NCBI RefSeq assembly: GCF_000424445.1
Contig: NZ_AUJX01000031.1
Location: 1-50,377, forward strand
Direction of reading: 5' to 3'
From: Oribacterium sp. NK2B42
Lineage (GTDB): Bacteria; Bacillota; Clostridia; Lachnospirales; Lachnospiraceae
DNA: 50,377 bases
Shown here: one piece after another, positions 17,828 to 26,125 of the stretch
Numbering within the stretch: position 1 is the stretch's first letter
How the letters are laid out: the number at the start of each line of letters is the position of its first letter
Program-made: the position numbers and the translations under genes
Notes under the pieces: model-generated
The model's database searches: none
What the model was told of the DNA's origin: nothing
The model's input: only the letters and a program-made list of their open reading frames with translations

Positions 17828-19711
17828 TTAAGCGTTACTGCCCGGCACATCTACGACCATTGCAAAAGCGCCAATGGCTGTCCTGCCATTCTTCACATCC
17901 GAATAGTACCGTCTCATGGTTTCCTTGACCTCCCATTCATCCGCTTCCGTGAACGCCTTCACCTGCAGCCGTCCGTTCTGACTGCCATTGCCGATTCTGA
18001 ACAGGTCAACATACTCTTCAATATCGATCCTGCCATCCCATGCCGCAGAAGCACCCATGCTCTGGCCGGAAATGGACGCAATACACATCCCGGTATCCAC
18101 CGCAGCCGTACCGCCCACGCACCGCATATAGACATTGAAGATATTCGTATAGTTCGGCACAACATCCTCGATCGGATAATACAGGAGGATTGTATGCCTG
18201 CCGGAATGCCAGTTCTCCTGCGGATAATGCACCGGGATCATCTGGTTATTGAACTCAAAGGAAAAGATCACATCTGCATGACCATCCTCCTGCCAGCTCA
18301 TCGGAAGAGATATCGTAATGGTCTGCTCTTCTGTATTGCCAATCACCACCGGCTCTTCCTCCGGATCTTCCGGATCCACCGGCACCCCGTCAACATTCAC
18401 CGAAGGGATCACCACATCCCCGGATGCTGTAACAGACCTTGTCACCGGCTGAGCTGTCACATCCACTATCACCTGCCCGAAGAACTGCGCATGGTTCGCT
18501 TCAGTCGTAGCAAACTCGATGGAAATGATCTTCGTATCCACATCCGCCACCGTGAATGCCGATGCATTGGTGAAGGTATGAATCCCGATCTTCCCTGCCT
18601 CGATCTGAGCCAGCAGCCCGGAGATGTTCTTATCATTCTTACTCTTTGCCTGGGACAGCTTCGGATTCTTTCCCACGCACTTGATACTCTGCCTGCCTCC
18701 GATCTTTATGCTGTTCGATGTAATGCAGGCATACTTCGTAGCGTCCGCTTGTCCACCGCTGAATGACAAAACATCGCCAACATCCAGTGCCGGATTCCCG
18801 ATGGTATCCGAATCAAACGGAACATAGTTCACCACGGCCAGATCATTCAGGATATTTGTGCAAAGCTGCCGCCTGGTCTCTTCCAGACCGAACTGCAGAA
18901 GCGGATTCACGCCCAGGTTCATCGTCAGCCCGTCATCCGGATCCAGCGCATAATACTCCGCAATCTGTGTTCGAAGGTTCGTTGAACTGACCGCAGTATA
19001 TCTTGTGATAAAGTCCGAAAAGCTGGAAGAAAACCTGTGCTTCCGCTCTACTGTCAGCACAGGTGTATTCCCATACTTCCGAAGCTCCAGCTCCCCGGCT
19101 CTGTTGATCACGAAAAAACCGCCAAGCACTTGTCCCACATAGAACAGTACATCGCGGTAAGTCTCAATATCATTATCAGAATAAATGGACAGGTTCTCAG
19201 AACCATTCGGCATCGCCTCAATCGTTGCCCTGTCCTGAGCCAACGTCACATTGCAAGCCGTGCTGCAGAGTACCATAAAATCATAAGCGTTACCGATGGA
19301 TTCCAGGGAAGTAAAAGCCTTCTCAAACCGCACCATGTAATCATAGGCTTTGATTTCCAGGCACTTCGCTTTCCGGTTCGCCTCCGACACTTCAAAGATT
19401 CCCATAGGGATTCTCTCATAGGAACCGCCAGCCACCTGCAGATGATAGAACAGCTCCACCTTCGCATCTTCCAGCGTATACCTGTTGATCTCGGAGAAAA
19501 GTGAAATCCCCATCTCCGCAGCGTACACCGTTCCCAGTTCGATCTCCGTGGATCCGCAGCACTGAGAAGTGATATACCCGCTGCCCTTGACCATATCATC
19601 CTGATCAAACTCATAAACCGTTCCGGCAGTCGTTGTGATCCTGCCGGTCCAGTAATATTTTCTTGTATTCGCCTTCACTGCTTCAAGGAAGGCATTGCTC
19701 ACTGGGTACAT
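17828..19711 (-). CDS. Large phage tail/baseplate protein
   Basis: The ATG at 19711 is chosen because AAGGAGGGCGGCT precedes it; an upstream in-frame start at 19756 would overlap the previous gene. The 627-residue product has an N-terminal part (TGRITTTAGTVYEFDQDDMVKGS) similar to tail proteins that connect the tube to the baseplate (Tal/prophage endopeptidase tail group). A middle part resembles a late-gene baseplate hub (VGQVLGGFFVINRAGELELRKYG), and the C-terminal third is beta-rich. I see no peptidase active site. The next gene starts 10 bases after the stop. Confidence 0.7.
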   Translation of the reverse strand: MYPVSNAFLEAVKANTRKYYWTGRITTTAGTVYEFDQDDMVKGSGYITSQCCGSTEIELGTVYAAEMGISLFSEINRYTLEDAKVELFYHLQVAGGSYERIPMGIFEVSEANRKAKCLEIKAYDYMVRFEKAFTSLESIGNAYDFMVLCSTACNVTLAQDRATIEAMPNGSENLSIYSDNDIETYRDVLFYVGQVLGGFFVINRAGELELRKYGNTPVLTVERKHRFSSSFSDFITRYTAVSSTNLRTQIAEYYALDPDDGLTMNLGVNPLLQFGLEETRRQLCTNILNDLAVVNYVPFDSDTIGNPALDVGDVLSFSGGQADATKYACITSNSIKIGGRQSIKCVGKNPKLSQAKSKNDKNISGLLAQIEAGKIGIHTFTNASAFTVADVDTKIISIEFATTEANHAQFFGQVIVDVTAQPVTRSVTASGDVVIPSVNVDGVPVDPEDPEEEPVVIGNTEEQTITISLPMSWQEDGHADVIFSFEFNNQMIPVHYPQENWHSGRHTILLYYPIEDVVPNYTNIFNVYMRCVGGTAAVDTGMCIASISGQSMGASAAWDGRIDIEEYVDLFRIGNGSQNGRLQVKAFTEADEWEVKETMRRYYSDVKNGRTAIGAFAMVVDVPGSNA

Positions 19712-19722
19712 AGCCGCCCTCC

Positions 19723-20007
19723 TTAAAACTCTTTCAGTGTGAAGGACACCTCCCACAAGCTTCCATAGCTTGTATCACTGACCAGCTTCACCTGATACCC
19801 GTCAATGTACATCTGCGTGTTTACGATGTTCATAGTCTCCATATCCAGATATCCGACTGTAATGCTTGCCAGCTTCTTATACGCTGAAAACTTATTCAGC
19901 CACTTCTTCGATACCCGGAAGGTCACGCCGATCTGAACCACGCCTTCCCGGACAACATCCCTCTGTGTGGTTCCAGCCTCCGTCACGCCGCCGCTGTCTG
20001 CCTCCAC
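19723..20007 (-). pseudogene. 5'-truncated phage tail protein (distal-tail type)
   Basis: The 94 residues are a beta-rich small tail protein (DVVREGVVQIGVTFRVSKKWLNKF, ITVGYLD, YGSLWEVSFTLKEF), like the DUF6711 group of about 115-120 residues that follow the tape measure. The beginning is missing: the frame opens only at a GTG (20007) with no binding site in front, inside the end of the tape-measure frame. Preceding bases GTGGAGGCAGA are shared with the expected tape-measure end (AGT GGA GGC AGA). A deletion between two such copies would explain the junction. It may still be made at low level. Confidence 0.6.
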
Positions 20008-22819
20008 TTCTTAAATTCATTCTCTGCTGAGCCGTTACCACAATCTCATCGATCATGTCACCGCCGATATAAACCGGGATCACAATATCCCCTGCAGCAC
20101 CGCCACCGGCTAGAGCCGTATTCAGTGCCGTATTGATACCGGAGATCAGATCACCGCTCGATGCCGCTGATCCAGAAAACCCTCCCTGAGCCGCCATCAC
20201 TCTCGGAGTAATGGTCAGATCAGAAGTCACGCCATTCATGGCATTCTCGATCATGCCCCGGCTCTTCTCAATGCCCTTCGCCAGACCACCGATAAAGTCC
20301 GGCATCCAGCTTTCATAATCCGTAAGCGGACCTTCATCTGGGACTGAGAAATGCAGGAAGCTCCGGATCTTATCCGCAACTGAAGATACTGCATCCCCGA
20401 CCTTACCGATCATGGACTTAATACCGTTCACGATACCGCCGATGAAATCAACGCCCCACTGGAACGCCTGCGATGCCAGTCCCTTGATAAAGCCGATAGC
20501 CTTGTCAAAGCCACCCTTCACCGCACCATAGATATTTCCGCAGATATTTTTGATGCCGTTCAGCATAGCATTGAAGGCATTCGTCACGCCGGTCTTGATC
20601 GCGTTTGCCGCATTGGATACGGCAGTCTTGATATTGTTCCAGGCTGTCGTGACTGCATTTTTGATTGCGTTCACGATAGTTGTGATCGTATTCTTGATGC
20701 CGTTCCAGACCGTAGTAACCGCTGTCTTAATAGCATTCAGCACCGTAGTAATAGCGGTTTTGATCCCGTTCCACGCCGTACTCAGGAAGGTAGAAATCGC
20801 ATTCACCACTGTCGTGATAACTGATTTGATCCCATTCCAGATCGTCATGAAGAATGACTTTATCGCATTCCATACGGTCGTCACAGTATTCTTGATCGTG
20901 TTCCATGCCGTTGTCAGGAACGTGCTGATTGCATTGACCACTGTTGTGAAGATATTCTTGATACCTTCCCACAAACCGGAGAAGAAATCTTTGATAGCAT
21001 TCCAGACCGTTGTTGCCGTGGTCTTGATTGCTTCCCACGCCGCCTGGAAGAATGCCTTCAGTGCTTCCCACACGGCAATAGCAATCTCCTTAATACTCTC
21101 CCACAGGTCTATCCAGAACTGCCGGAACTCTTCACAGTTATTCCAGAGATAAATGAACGCCGCCACCAAGGCAACAATCGCTGCGATAATCAGCACATAC
21201 GGATTCGCCGCACATACCGCATTGAAAGCTGCAAATACACCCTTCGCTGCATTGATCACGCCTGCCAGCTTCGGCACCAGAGTCATAATAGTACCGACCG
21301 CAGAGATGACTTTACCGACTATGATCAATACCGGACCGATTGCAGCCGCAACCAAGGCAATCGTTACGATTACCTTCCTGGTTCCCTCATCCATCGAATT
21401 GAGCCAGTCCACAAACTTCTGGATCCAACCCACAATGGTTCGGATCGCGGGCATCAACAGTTCACCAAAAGAAATCGCCAGCTCTTCCAGTTGGGACTTC
21501 AGGATCTGCAGCTGACCGGCAAGGTTATCATTCATGGTCTCAGCCATACTTGCCGCAGAACCATCGCAGTTATCAATCGCACTGGAAAGCTTGTTGATAT
21601 CCGCTTCTCCGGCGTTCATCAGAGCCAGAAATCCGGACATCGCATTCTTGCCAACCAACGATTCAGCCGCTGCCGCCTTCTCTGATTCAGATAGACCTGA
21701 AAATGCCGTTCGGCAGTCAGCCAGAATGTCCGACAGATCCCTCATGGAGCCATCTGCATTGGTCGTTGCAATCATTACCTCTCCGATTGCGGATCCGCAG
21801 ATCGTCACATCCCCGGACAGGTTATTCATAATGGTTCTGAGGGCAGTGCCAGCCTGAGAACCCTTGATACCGGCATTCGCCATCAGGCCGATTGCTTCCG
21901 CCGTATCCTCCGCAGAGAATCCCAAAGCACCGGCAATCGGAGCGCAATACTTGAAGGTCTCGCCCATCATGGAAACATTCGTATTCGCATTACTGGATGC
22001 AGCAGCAAGGATATCCGCAAAATGCCCGGAGTCCTTCGCGGTGAGCCCAAACGCTGTCAGCGCATCTGTCACGATATCAGAAGTCGTTGCCAGATCCTCA
22101 CCGGAAGCTGCAGCCAGGTTCATGACACCTTCGATGCCGGAAAGCATATCCTCTGTCTTCCAGCCGGCCATCGCCATGTAGTTCATGGCTTCCGCTGCTT
22201 CTGATGCAGAGAACTTTGTCTTCTCACCCATCTCACGGGCTTTATCCCTTAAGGCTTCCAGATCAGAGCCAGTCGCACCGGATACCGCTGCCACTTTACT
22301 CATGGCAGAATCAAAATCAGCGGCAGTTTTCACCGCCGCCGTACCTAATCCCATAACGCCCAGAGTTACCGGCATGAACTTCTTTCCCACATTGGTGATA
22401 TTGTCGCCAACTGTCTTCAGCTTCTCACCCTTTGCGGCAATCTCCTGAAGTGCAGTACCAGACTGTCTTGCCTGTTCTTCTAAAGTCTTCAGCTTTGCCT
22501 CGGTCTCTGCAATCTCACGCTGCAGGCCATCATACTGATCCTGCGTGATCGTTCCATCCTTCAGTGCCTGCTCAGCCTGTTCCGCCGCCGTCTTCAAGGT
22601 TTCCAGCTTTTCCTTCGTTTCCTTGACCGCATCCCCCAGGAGCCTGTGCTTCTGTGCAAGCAGTTCCGTGTTCCCCGGATCAAGTTTCAGGAGCTTATCG
22701 ACATCACGCAGCTGGCTCTGAGTATTTCTGATCTCTGTATTTACGCCCTTCAGGGCTGTCTGTAGTTTGGTGGTATCGCCGCCGATCTCAACGGTGATAC
22801 CCTGGATCCGTCCAGCCAT
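19892..22819 (-). CDS. Phage tail tape measure protein
   Basis: This 975-residue protein opens with a long coiled coil (residues 20-160) and a tape-measure core (SAMSKVAAVSGATGSDLEALRDKAREMGEKT, residues about 175-450; family PhageMin_Tail/TP901). A hydrophobic stretch at 490-550 is followed by about 15 repeats of an 11-residue unit (TTVWNAIKxxF type) over 580-780, which set tail length. A normal C-terminus of this family is RSGGR; here the frame goes on past that point (19997) for 34 basic, unrelated residues to a TAA at 19892. The end has therefore been altered. Confidence 0.92.
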   Translation of the reverse strand: MAGRIQGITVEIGGDTTKLQTALKGVNTEIRNTQSQLRDVDKLLKLDPGNTELLAQKHRLLGDAVKETKEKLETLKTAAEQAEQALKDGTITQDQYDGLQREIAETEAKLKTLEEQARQSGTALQEIAAKGEKLKTVGDNITNVGKKFMPVTLGVMGLGTAAVKTAADFDSAMSKVAAVSGATGSDLEALRDKAREMGEKTKFSASEAAEAMNYMAMAGWKTEDMLSGIEGVMNLAAASGEDLATTSDIVTDALTAFGLTAKDSGHFADILAAASSNANTNVSMMGETFKYCAPIAGALGFSAEDTAEAIGLMANAGIKGSQAGTALRTIMNNLSGDVTICGSAIGEVMIATTNADGSMRDLSDILADCRTAFSGLSESEKAAAAESLVGKNAMSGFLALMNAGEADINKLSSAIDNCDGSAASMAETMNDNLAGQLQILKSQLEELAISFGELLMPAIRTIVGWIQKFVDWLNSMDEGTRKVIVTIALVAAAIGPVLIIVGKVISAVGTIMTLVPKLAGVINAAKGVFAAFNAVCAANPYVLIIAAIVALVAAFIYLWNNCEEFRQFWIDLWESIKEIAIAVWEALKAFFQAAWEAIKTTATTVWNAIKDFFSGLWEGIKNIFTTVVNAISTFLTTAWNTIKNTVTTVWNAIKSFFMTIWNGIKSVITTVVNAISTFLSTAWNGIKTAITTVLNAIKTAVTTVWNGIKNTITTIVNAIKNAVTTAWNNIKTAVSNAANAIKTGVTNAFNAMLNGIKNICGNIYGAVKGGFDKAIGFIKGLASQAFQWGVDFIGGIVNGIKSMIGKVGDAVSSVADKIRSFLHFSVPDEGPLTDYESWMPDFIGGLAKGIEKSRGMIENAMNGVTSDLTITPRVMAAQGGFSGSAASSGDLISGINTALNTALAGGGAAGDIVIPVYIGGDMIDEIVVTAQQRMNLRSGGRQRRRDGGWNHTEGCCPGRRGSDRRDLPGIEEVAE

Positions 22820-22846
22820 TCATGTCCCTCCTTCCTGATTTTGGGT

Positions 22847-22874
22847 AAAAGAAAAGAACCGGTCTCCCGATTCT
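22847..22874 (-). terminator. Terminator after the radical SAM cassette
   Basis: An 8-bp stem (AGAACCGG, loop of 4, CCGATTCT) is followed on the minus strand by TTTCTTTT. It stands between the last cargo gene and the tape-measure start, so transcription of the tape measure must pass or start after it. Confidence 0.7.
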
Positions 22875-22905
22875 TCTCAAAAACATTTCACTTTGTTTAT
22901 ACGCG

Positions 22906-23820
22906 CTATTTGCGCTTTCTTTTTCCTGTATTATCGGATCCGCGGATTTCTTCATGATAAAAATAATCCACGATTACCGGATGCCCCTGCGGAACCCTTC
23001 CATAAGGCATTTCATTATCCACAAACGGGCAATCATACTTCTCGGCAAGTTTCTCGGCTTTGTTTTCCAGAGCCTCGAAATAGCTTCTGTTATGCTTGTT
23101 ATAAATCTCATCATAGAGCGGCACTAAATCAGGATACTCTTCAGCGATATAGTCCATAACGGTATTCTTAAATCCGCCTCTCAGATTAAGATTCTCCAGC
23201 CAAAACAGATCACATTGGTCTTTTACACGTTCAAAGATAGCCTCAAAATCCGTAATGCCCGGAAATACCGGGGATACAAAGCATACTGTCCTGATACCGG
23301 CGTCATATATCTGCTTCATCGCAGCAATCCTTCGTTCAATGGAAACCGCTGCATCCATATCGTCCTTGAACTTCTCGTCCAGCGTATTGATCGACCACGA
23401 TACTGTTACCTGTCCGATCTCTTTTAGCAGGTCAATATCTCTCACCACAAGGTCGGATTTTGTGCAGATCAGAATATCTGCTCCGCTCCCCCGCAGCTGT
23501 TCAAGCAGTTTCCTTGTGTTTCCGAACTCTTTTTCCTGCGGATTATACCCGTCTGTCACGGATCCGATCACAACGCGCTGTCCGGCATATTTCTCAGGGT
23601 GCTTGATTTCAGGCCAGTGCTTGATATCAAGAAATGTTCCCCACTCTTCCGTATGTCCTGTAAACCTTTTCATGAAAGAAGCGTAACAATACTTGCAGGC
23701 GTGCGTGCATCCGACATACGGATTCACAGAATACCCTCCCACCGGCAGGTTTGACTTTGTCATGATATTTTTGGTTTCCACATCCCTTATCAGGATATCT
23801 TCCATTCTCACTTCTTCCAT
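22906..23820 (-). CDS. Radical SAM protein B of a mobile pair (SPL-like)
   Basis: The 304-residue protein has the radical SAM motif CTHACKYCY (CxxxCxxC, about residues 38-46) binding a 4Fe-4S cluster that cleaves S-adenosylmethionine. It also has the GSVTDGYNPQEK, CTKSDLVVRDIDLL, VSWSINTLDEKF and ENLNLRGG motifs of the spore photoproduct lyase-like group. It closely resembles what is catalogued as radical SAM mobile pair protein B. The ATG at 23820 has GGAGGTACAGCGGGC in front and overlaps the stop of partner A. It ends in TAG. The substrate is unknown; it is probably modified together with the partner. Confidence 0.85.
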   Translation of the reverse strand: MEEVRMEDILIRDVETKNIMTKSNLPVGGYSVNPYVGCTHACKYCYASFMKRFTGHTEEWGTFLDIKHWPEIKHPEKYAGQRVVIGSVTDGYNPQEKEFGNTRKLLEQLRGSGADILICTKSDLVVRDIDLLKEIGQVTVSWSINTLDEKFKDDMDAAVSIERRIAAMKQIYDAGIRTVCFVSPVFPGITDFEAIFERVKDQCDLFWLENLNLRGGFKNTVMDYIAEEYPDLVPLYDEIYNKHNRSYFEALENKAEKLAEKYDCPFVDNEMPYGRVPQGHPVIVDYFYHEEIRGSDNTGKRKRK

Positions 23821-24497
23821 GCCCGCTGTACCTCCAATACCTTCTCAAATGCTTCAGGAAATTCCTGCACCATATTTTCATCGCCTATGATCGGTTCAAG
23901 ATCTTCCTTCATAAAAACAGGTATATTCCTTTGATGCGCCTGATCCGTAAGCGACCATGCCCATTCCGGCTCAGTACGGATTTTTCTGCTCTGAGCGCCT
24001 GTCATGGTTCCTACAACGATCCAATCAATACCAGAAAGATCGACCTCTCCAGGATCATCAAAAAGCGGCTCAAAGGTCACATGATAATGCTTTGCCCTTA
24101 CATGATTCCTCAATGCTTCAATGCGCCAGAGTTCTGATCTTCTGGTAACCGTCACCCCAAACCAGGCGTTTTCAAGATCCGTTTCAAAATCCAGGAGATC
24201 AGGCCTTTTCGACAGAAATAAAAACTGATGCTGCGGATTTTTCCGGATCTTTTCAAACACCTCTTCTCGCCATTCTTCTTTCCATCCCGCAAGATCACTC
24301 ATACCGGTCAGAAGGAAATTCTGCGGTCTTGCCTTGTCCATCATTTTAAGCTTGCCTTCAAAAAATTCAGGCTTACTGAAATCCGGTATCGTATGCCACC
24401 GCTTCACATTATTCCGTGCATAGCAATAATCGCAGCCTACCGTGCAGCCGATGACAAGGTTCATATTCTGGATATTGTCTTTTATACAAACACTCAT
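23808..24497 (-). CDS. Radical SAM protein A of a mobile pair (DUF5131-like)
   Basis: From the ATG at 24497 (GGAGAGCT in front) the 229-residue protein has CTVGCDYCY, the CxxxCxxC of radical SAM enzymes. It also has phage Gp37/DUF5131-like features: FLLTGMSDLAGWKEEW, FLFLSKRPDLL, NAWFGVTVTRR, VTFEPLFDDPG and WIVVGTMTGAQS. It overlaps partner B by 13 bases and the two are surely translated together. Partners of this kind travel between mobile elements. The reaction is not known; the pairing suggests a two-enzyme modification. Confidence 0.85.
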   Translation of the reverse strand: MSVCIKDNIQNMNLVIGCTVGCDYCYARNNVKRWHTIPDFSKPEFFEGKLKMMDKARPQNFLLTGMSDLAGWKEEWREEVFEKIRKNPQHQFLFLSKRPDLLDFETDLENAWFGVTVTRRSELWRIEALRNHVRAKHYHVTFEPLFDDPGEVDLSGIDWIVVGTMTGAQSRKIRTEPEWAWSLTDQAHQRNIPVFMKEDLEPIIGDENMVQEFPEAFEKVLEVQRAWKK

Positions 24498-24509
24498 AGC
24501 TCTCCACAT

Positions 24510-24551
24510 AAAAAGTTATGGACATCTGCTTGCAGAAATGCCCACAACTTT
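24510..24551 (-). terminator. Long hairpin between cupin and radical SAM A
   Basis: A 16-bp stem (24512-24527 with 24536-24551, two GU pairs) and an 8-base loop end in TTTTT on the minus strand. It could stop part of the transcripts before the radical SAM genes, giving more cupin than enzyme (attenuator). Confidence 0.65.
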
Positions 24552-24562
24552 AAAACTCATAC

Positions 24563-24916
24563 TTACTCGATTACTGCATCATCGGCGGTATACGCTTCAA
24601 GAGAACCTGCCTTCACCTGGATACAGGCATAGCTGATCTCAGAATCATCTGCCGCGAAGAACTGTCTTTTCCCATCCGGCGCAATACGCACGATATCACC
24701 GGCAGAAAGCTCTATATCCTCACCGTCAACTACCGCTTTTCCCTTGCCGGAAAGAATGATGTAAATCTCTTCATTGGTCTTATGATAATGAACAAAAGGA
24801 ACACTCGCACCTGCCGGAAGATGGTTGATGCTGATCTCAGCCCCTGTAAGTCCCAGCTGATCATGAAGTTCAGTTCTCGGATCGTTTGCAACACTTACCT
24901 TACTATAGTTAGACAT
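24563..24916 (-). CDS. Small cupin-domain protein
   Basis: From the ATG at 24916 (TGGAGGTATCAGAA in front) the protein has 117 residues with a single cupin barrel: motif 1 as PFVHYHKTNEEIYIILSGKG and motif 2 as LSAGDIVRIAPDGKRQF. The His/Glu positions (HYHKTNEE) fit metal binding, but the motif 2 His is not obvious. It is the first gene behind the promoter at 24960-24988 and is followed by the radical SAM pair, so it belongs to the same cassette. It may bind or process the substrate of the pair. Confidence 0.85.
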   Translation of the reverse strand: MSNYSKVSVANDPRTELHDQLGLTGAEISINHLPAGASVPFVHYHKTNEEIYIILSGKGKAVVDGEDIELSAGDIVRIAPDGKRQFFAADDSEISYACIQVKAGSLEAYTADDAVIE

Positions 24917-24933
24917 TTCTGATACCTCCATTT

Positions 24934-24998
24934 GTTGTGATATTGATTGATACAACGAAAGTGTACCACCACCATGTTGTGATGTCAAGTGTTACAAC
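24934..24998 (-). promoter_or_regulatory. Cupin promoter with two GTTGT-N13-ACAAC operators
   Basis: On the minus strand TTGACA (24983-24988), a 17-base spacer and TACACT (24960-24965) make a strong sigma-A promoter. GTTGT-N13-ACAAC occurs at 24976-24998 over the -35 and at 24934-24956 just past the -10. The same site recurs before the Rrf2 gene, so these are very probably its operators. Confidence 0.85.
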
Positions 24999-25006
24999 AA
25001 AACTTT

Positions 25007-25441
25007 TTAAGATTCTATCAGCTTGTTCGCATCCGCCATTACATCAGCTATGGTTATTCGCCGCATTTTATCTTCCATGGCATTCTGTATTTCTTCAAGC
25101 CTGTGATCCATGATCCTGTGAATGTTCCGTCCCACAGGGCATAACTCATTCGGATTCTCATGGAAATGAAACAACTGTCCATTTTCGACAGGCTCCACGG
25201 CATTGTAAACATCCAGAAGCGTTATCTCCGTCAAGGATTTCTCTATATCGGCACCGCCGCTTCCCCGCTTCACTGCTACAATCTCCGCCTTCTTCAGCTG
25301 CTGCAAGAGTCTTCTGATTACCGTCGGATTTACATTTGCGCTGGACGCAAGAAATTCACTGGTGATTTTATGGTCATTCTTAAATGTTTCAATTGCTATA
25401 AGCACATGAACCGCTATTGTAAATCTGCTTGAAATCTGCAT
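25007..25441 (-). CDS. Rrf2 family transcriptional regulator
   Basis: The 144-residue protein has the Rrf2 layout: winged helix in the first 65 residues (MQISSRFTIAVHVLIAIETFKND..., then NPTVIRRLLQQLKKAEIV) and LTEITLLDVYNAVE followed by a dimerisation helix. Fe-S regulators such as IscR and NsrR carry three cysteines; only one (NELCPVG) is visible here, so it probably senses something else. Three identical-pattern operators near its own and the cupin promoter show self-regulation and control of the cassette. Confidence 0.9.
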   Translation of the reverse strand: MQISSRFTIAVHVLIAIETFKNDHKITSEFLASSANVNPTVIRRLLQQLKKAEIVAVKRGSGGADIEKSLTEITLLDVYNAVEPVENGQLFHFHENPNELCPVGRNIHRIMDHRLEEIQNAMEDKMRRITIADVMADANKLIES

Positions 25442-25462
25442 TCTGACACCTCCATCGACTCT

Positions 25463-25501
25463 ATCTTAAATCATTTTCGTTGTAATTTCAATAGTCACAA
25501 C
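25463..25501 (-). promoter_or_regulatory. Rrf2 promoter with overlapping operator
   Basis: On the minus strand TTGAAA (25486-25491), 17 bases and TAAGAT (25463-25468) fit a sigma-A promoter. The -35 box lies inside GTTGT-N13-ACAAC at 25479-25501, the third copy of the site found before the cupin. Binding should block the promoter, giving autorepression. Confidence 0.8.
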
Positions 25502-25519
25502 AAGGTACGATTATCCCTT

Positions 25520-25690
25520 CTAGAATCGATCCATATCATCCTGAGATGCCAGAGTGCTGTATGATCCCTGGTTCTCATCATTCTGCATTTCCGTGTACAT
25601 ATCGTTGATGGTTCCGATCGTCAACAGTTCCAATTCGCTGATATGGATTCCCAACTGCACACACCTAAGCAAAAGCAGAGGCGTTGTCAT
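25520..25690 (-). CDS. Tail assembly chaperone, T part (frameshift extension)
   Basis: This 56-residue frame (MTTPLLLLRCVQLGIHISELELL...) begins at an ATG overlapping the stop of the upstream chaperone (ATGA) and is open upstream to the slippery site at 25711-25717 in the -1 frame. In siphoviruses the tail tube chaperone is made in two forms, G and the fusion GT, by such slippage. The same-frame continuation reads LRATDREMTTPLL. It ends in TAG. The cassette 22.8-25.5 kb separates it from the tape measure, which normally follows. Confidence 0.75.
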   Translation of the reverse strand: MTTPLLLLRCVQLGIHISELELLTIGTINDMYTEMQNDENQGSYSTLASQDDMDRF

Positions 25691-26067
25691 TTCCCGGTCA
25701 GTCGCTCGAAGTTTTTTTTACTCTCCACCTGCGTCTGTACATTCAAGCCCCAAAGCTCGATGATCTCAGGAAGCACCTGGTAAATGGAAAAGGTCCCGAA
25801 CTGGTCAAGCCATTCATCCGGAGTATCGGGAACTCCCTGCGGATCCGCATGCTTCGCCATGATATAGCTGATATCCTCGAACAGTTCCAAAGAGAAAGTA
25901 TCCAAAGCAGATGCCTCCGGATCTTCCTGATCGATACTCTTCTGAAGGTCATGCAGATCCTTATAAATATCACGATGGAATCTGTTTCTGTATATTCTCG
26001 GAATGGCTGCCGATGCCTTAAAAGTCACATCCTTGCCATCAATATTCACTGTCTTTGTAAGTGCCAT
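25687..26067 (-). CDS. Tail assembly chaperone, G part
   Basis: From the ATG at 26067 (TGGAGGAAAGTGAA in front) the protein has 126 residues: MALTKTVNIDGKDVTFKASAAIPRIYRNRF resembles the gp13/Gp24-type tail assembly chaperones of Gram-positive siphoviruses. These coat the tape measure while the tail tube grows. Near its end an A8 run contains A-AAA-AAC, the classic -1 slippage site. It lies just downstream of the tail tube gene. Confidence 0.85.
   Translation of the reverse strand: MALTKTVNIDGKDVTFKASAAIPRIYRNRFHRDIYKDLHDLQKSIDQEDPEASALDTFSLELFEDISYIMAKHADPQGVPDTPDEWLDQFGTFSIYQVLPEIIELWGLNVQTQVESKKNFERLTGK
25711..25717 (-). promoter_or_regulatory. Programmed -1 frameshift site A-AAA-AAC
   Basis: In the chaperone frame the codons are AGT AAA AAA AAC TTC, so the heptamer A-AAA-AAC is correctly phased. 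A -1 slip enters a frame that is open and continues through the 25690 ATG into the 56-residue T part. This is the known arrangement of the tail chaperones of siphoviruses. Confidence 0.8.
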
Positions 26068-26125
26068 TTCACTTTCCTCCAATCACAAGAATGGGCAGAG
26101 CGTACAGCCCTGCCCTCAACACTTA

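Noticed and set aside
20550-21100. Possible CRISPR-like repeats
   Set aside because: The repeats are 33-base coding repeats of the tape measure without constant spacing or identical units.
20550-21152. 200-residue plus-strand hydrophobic frame opposite the tape measure
   Set aside because: It mirrors the 11-residue repeats of the tape measure; the repeated hydrophobic words are a by-product of these.
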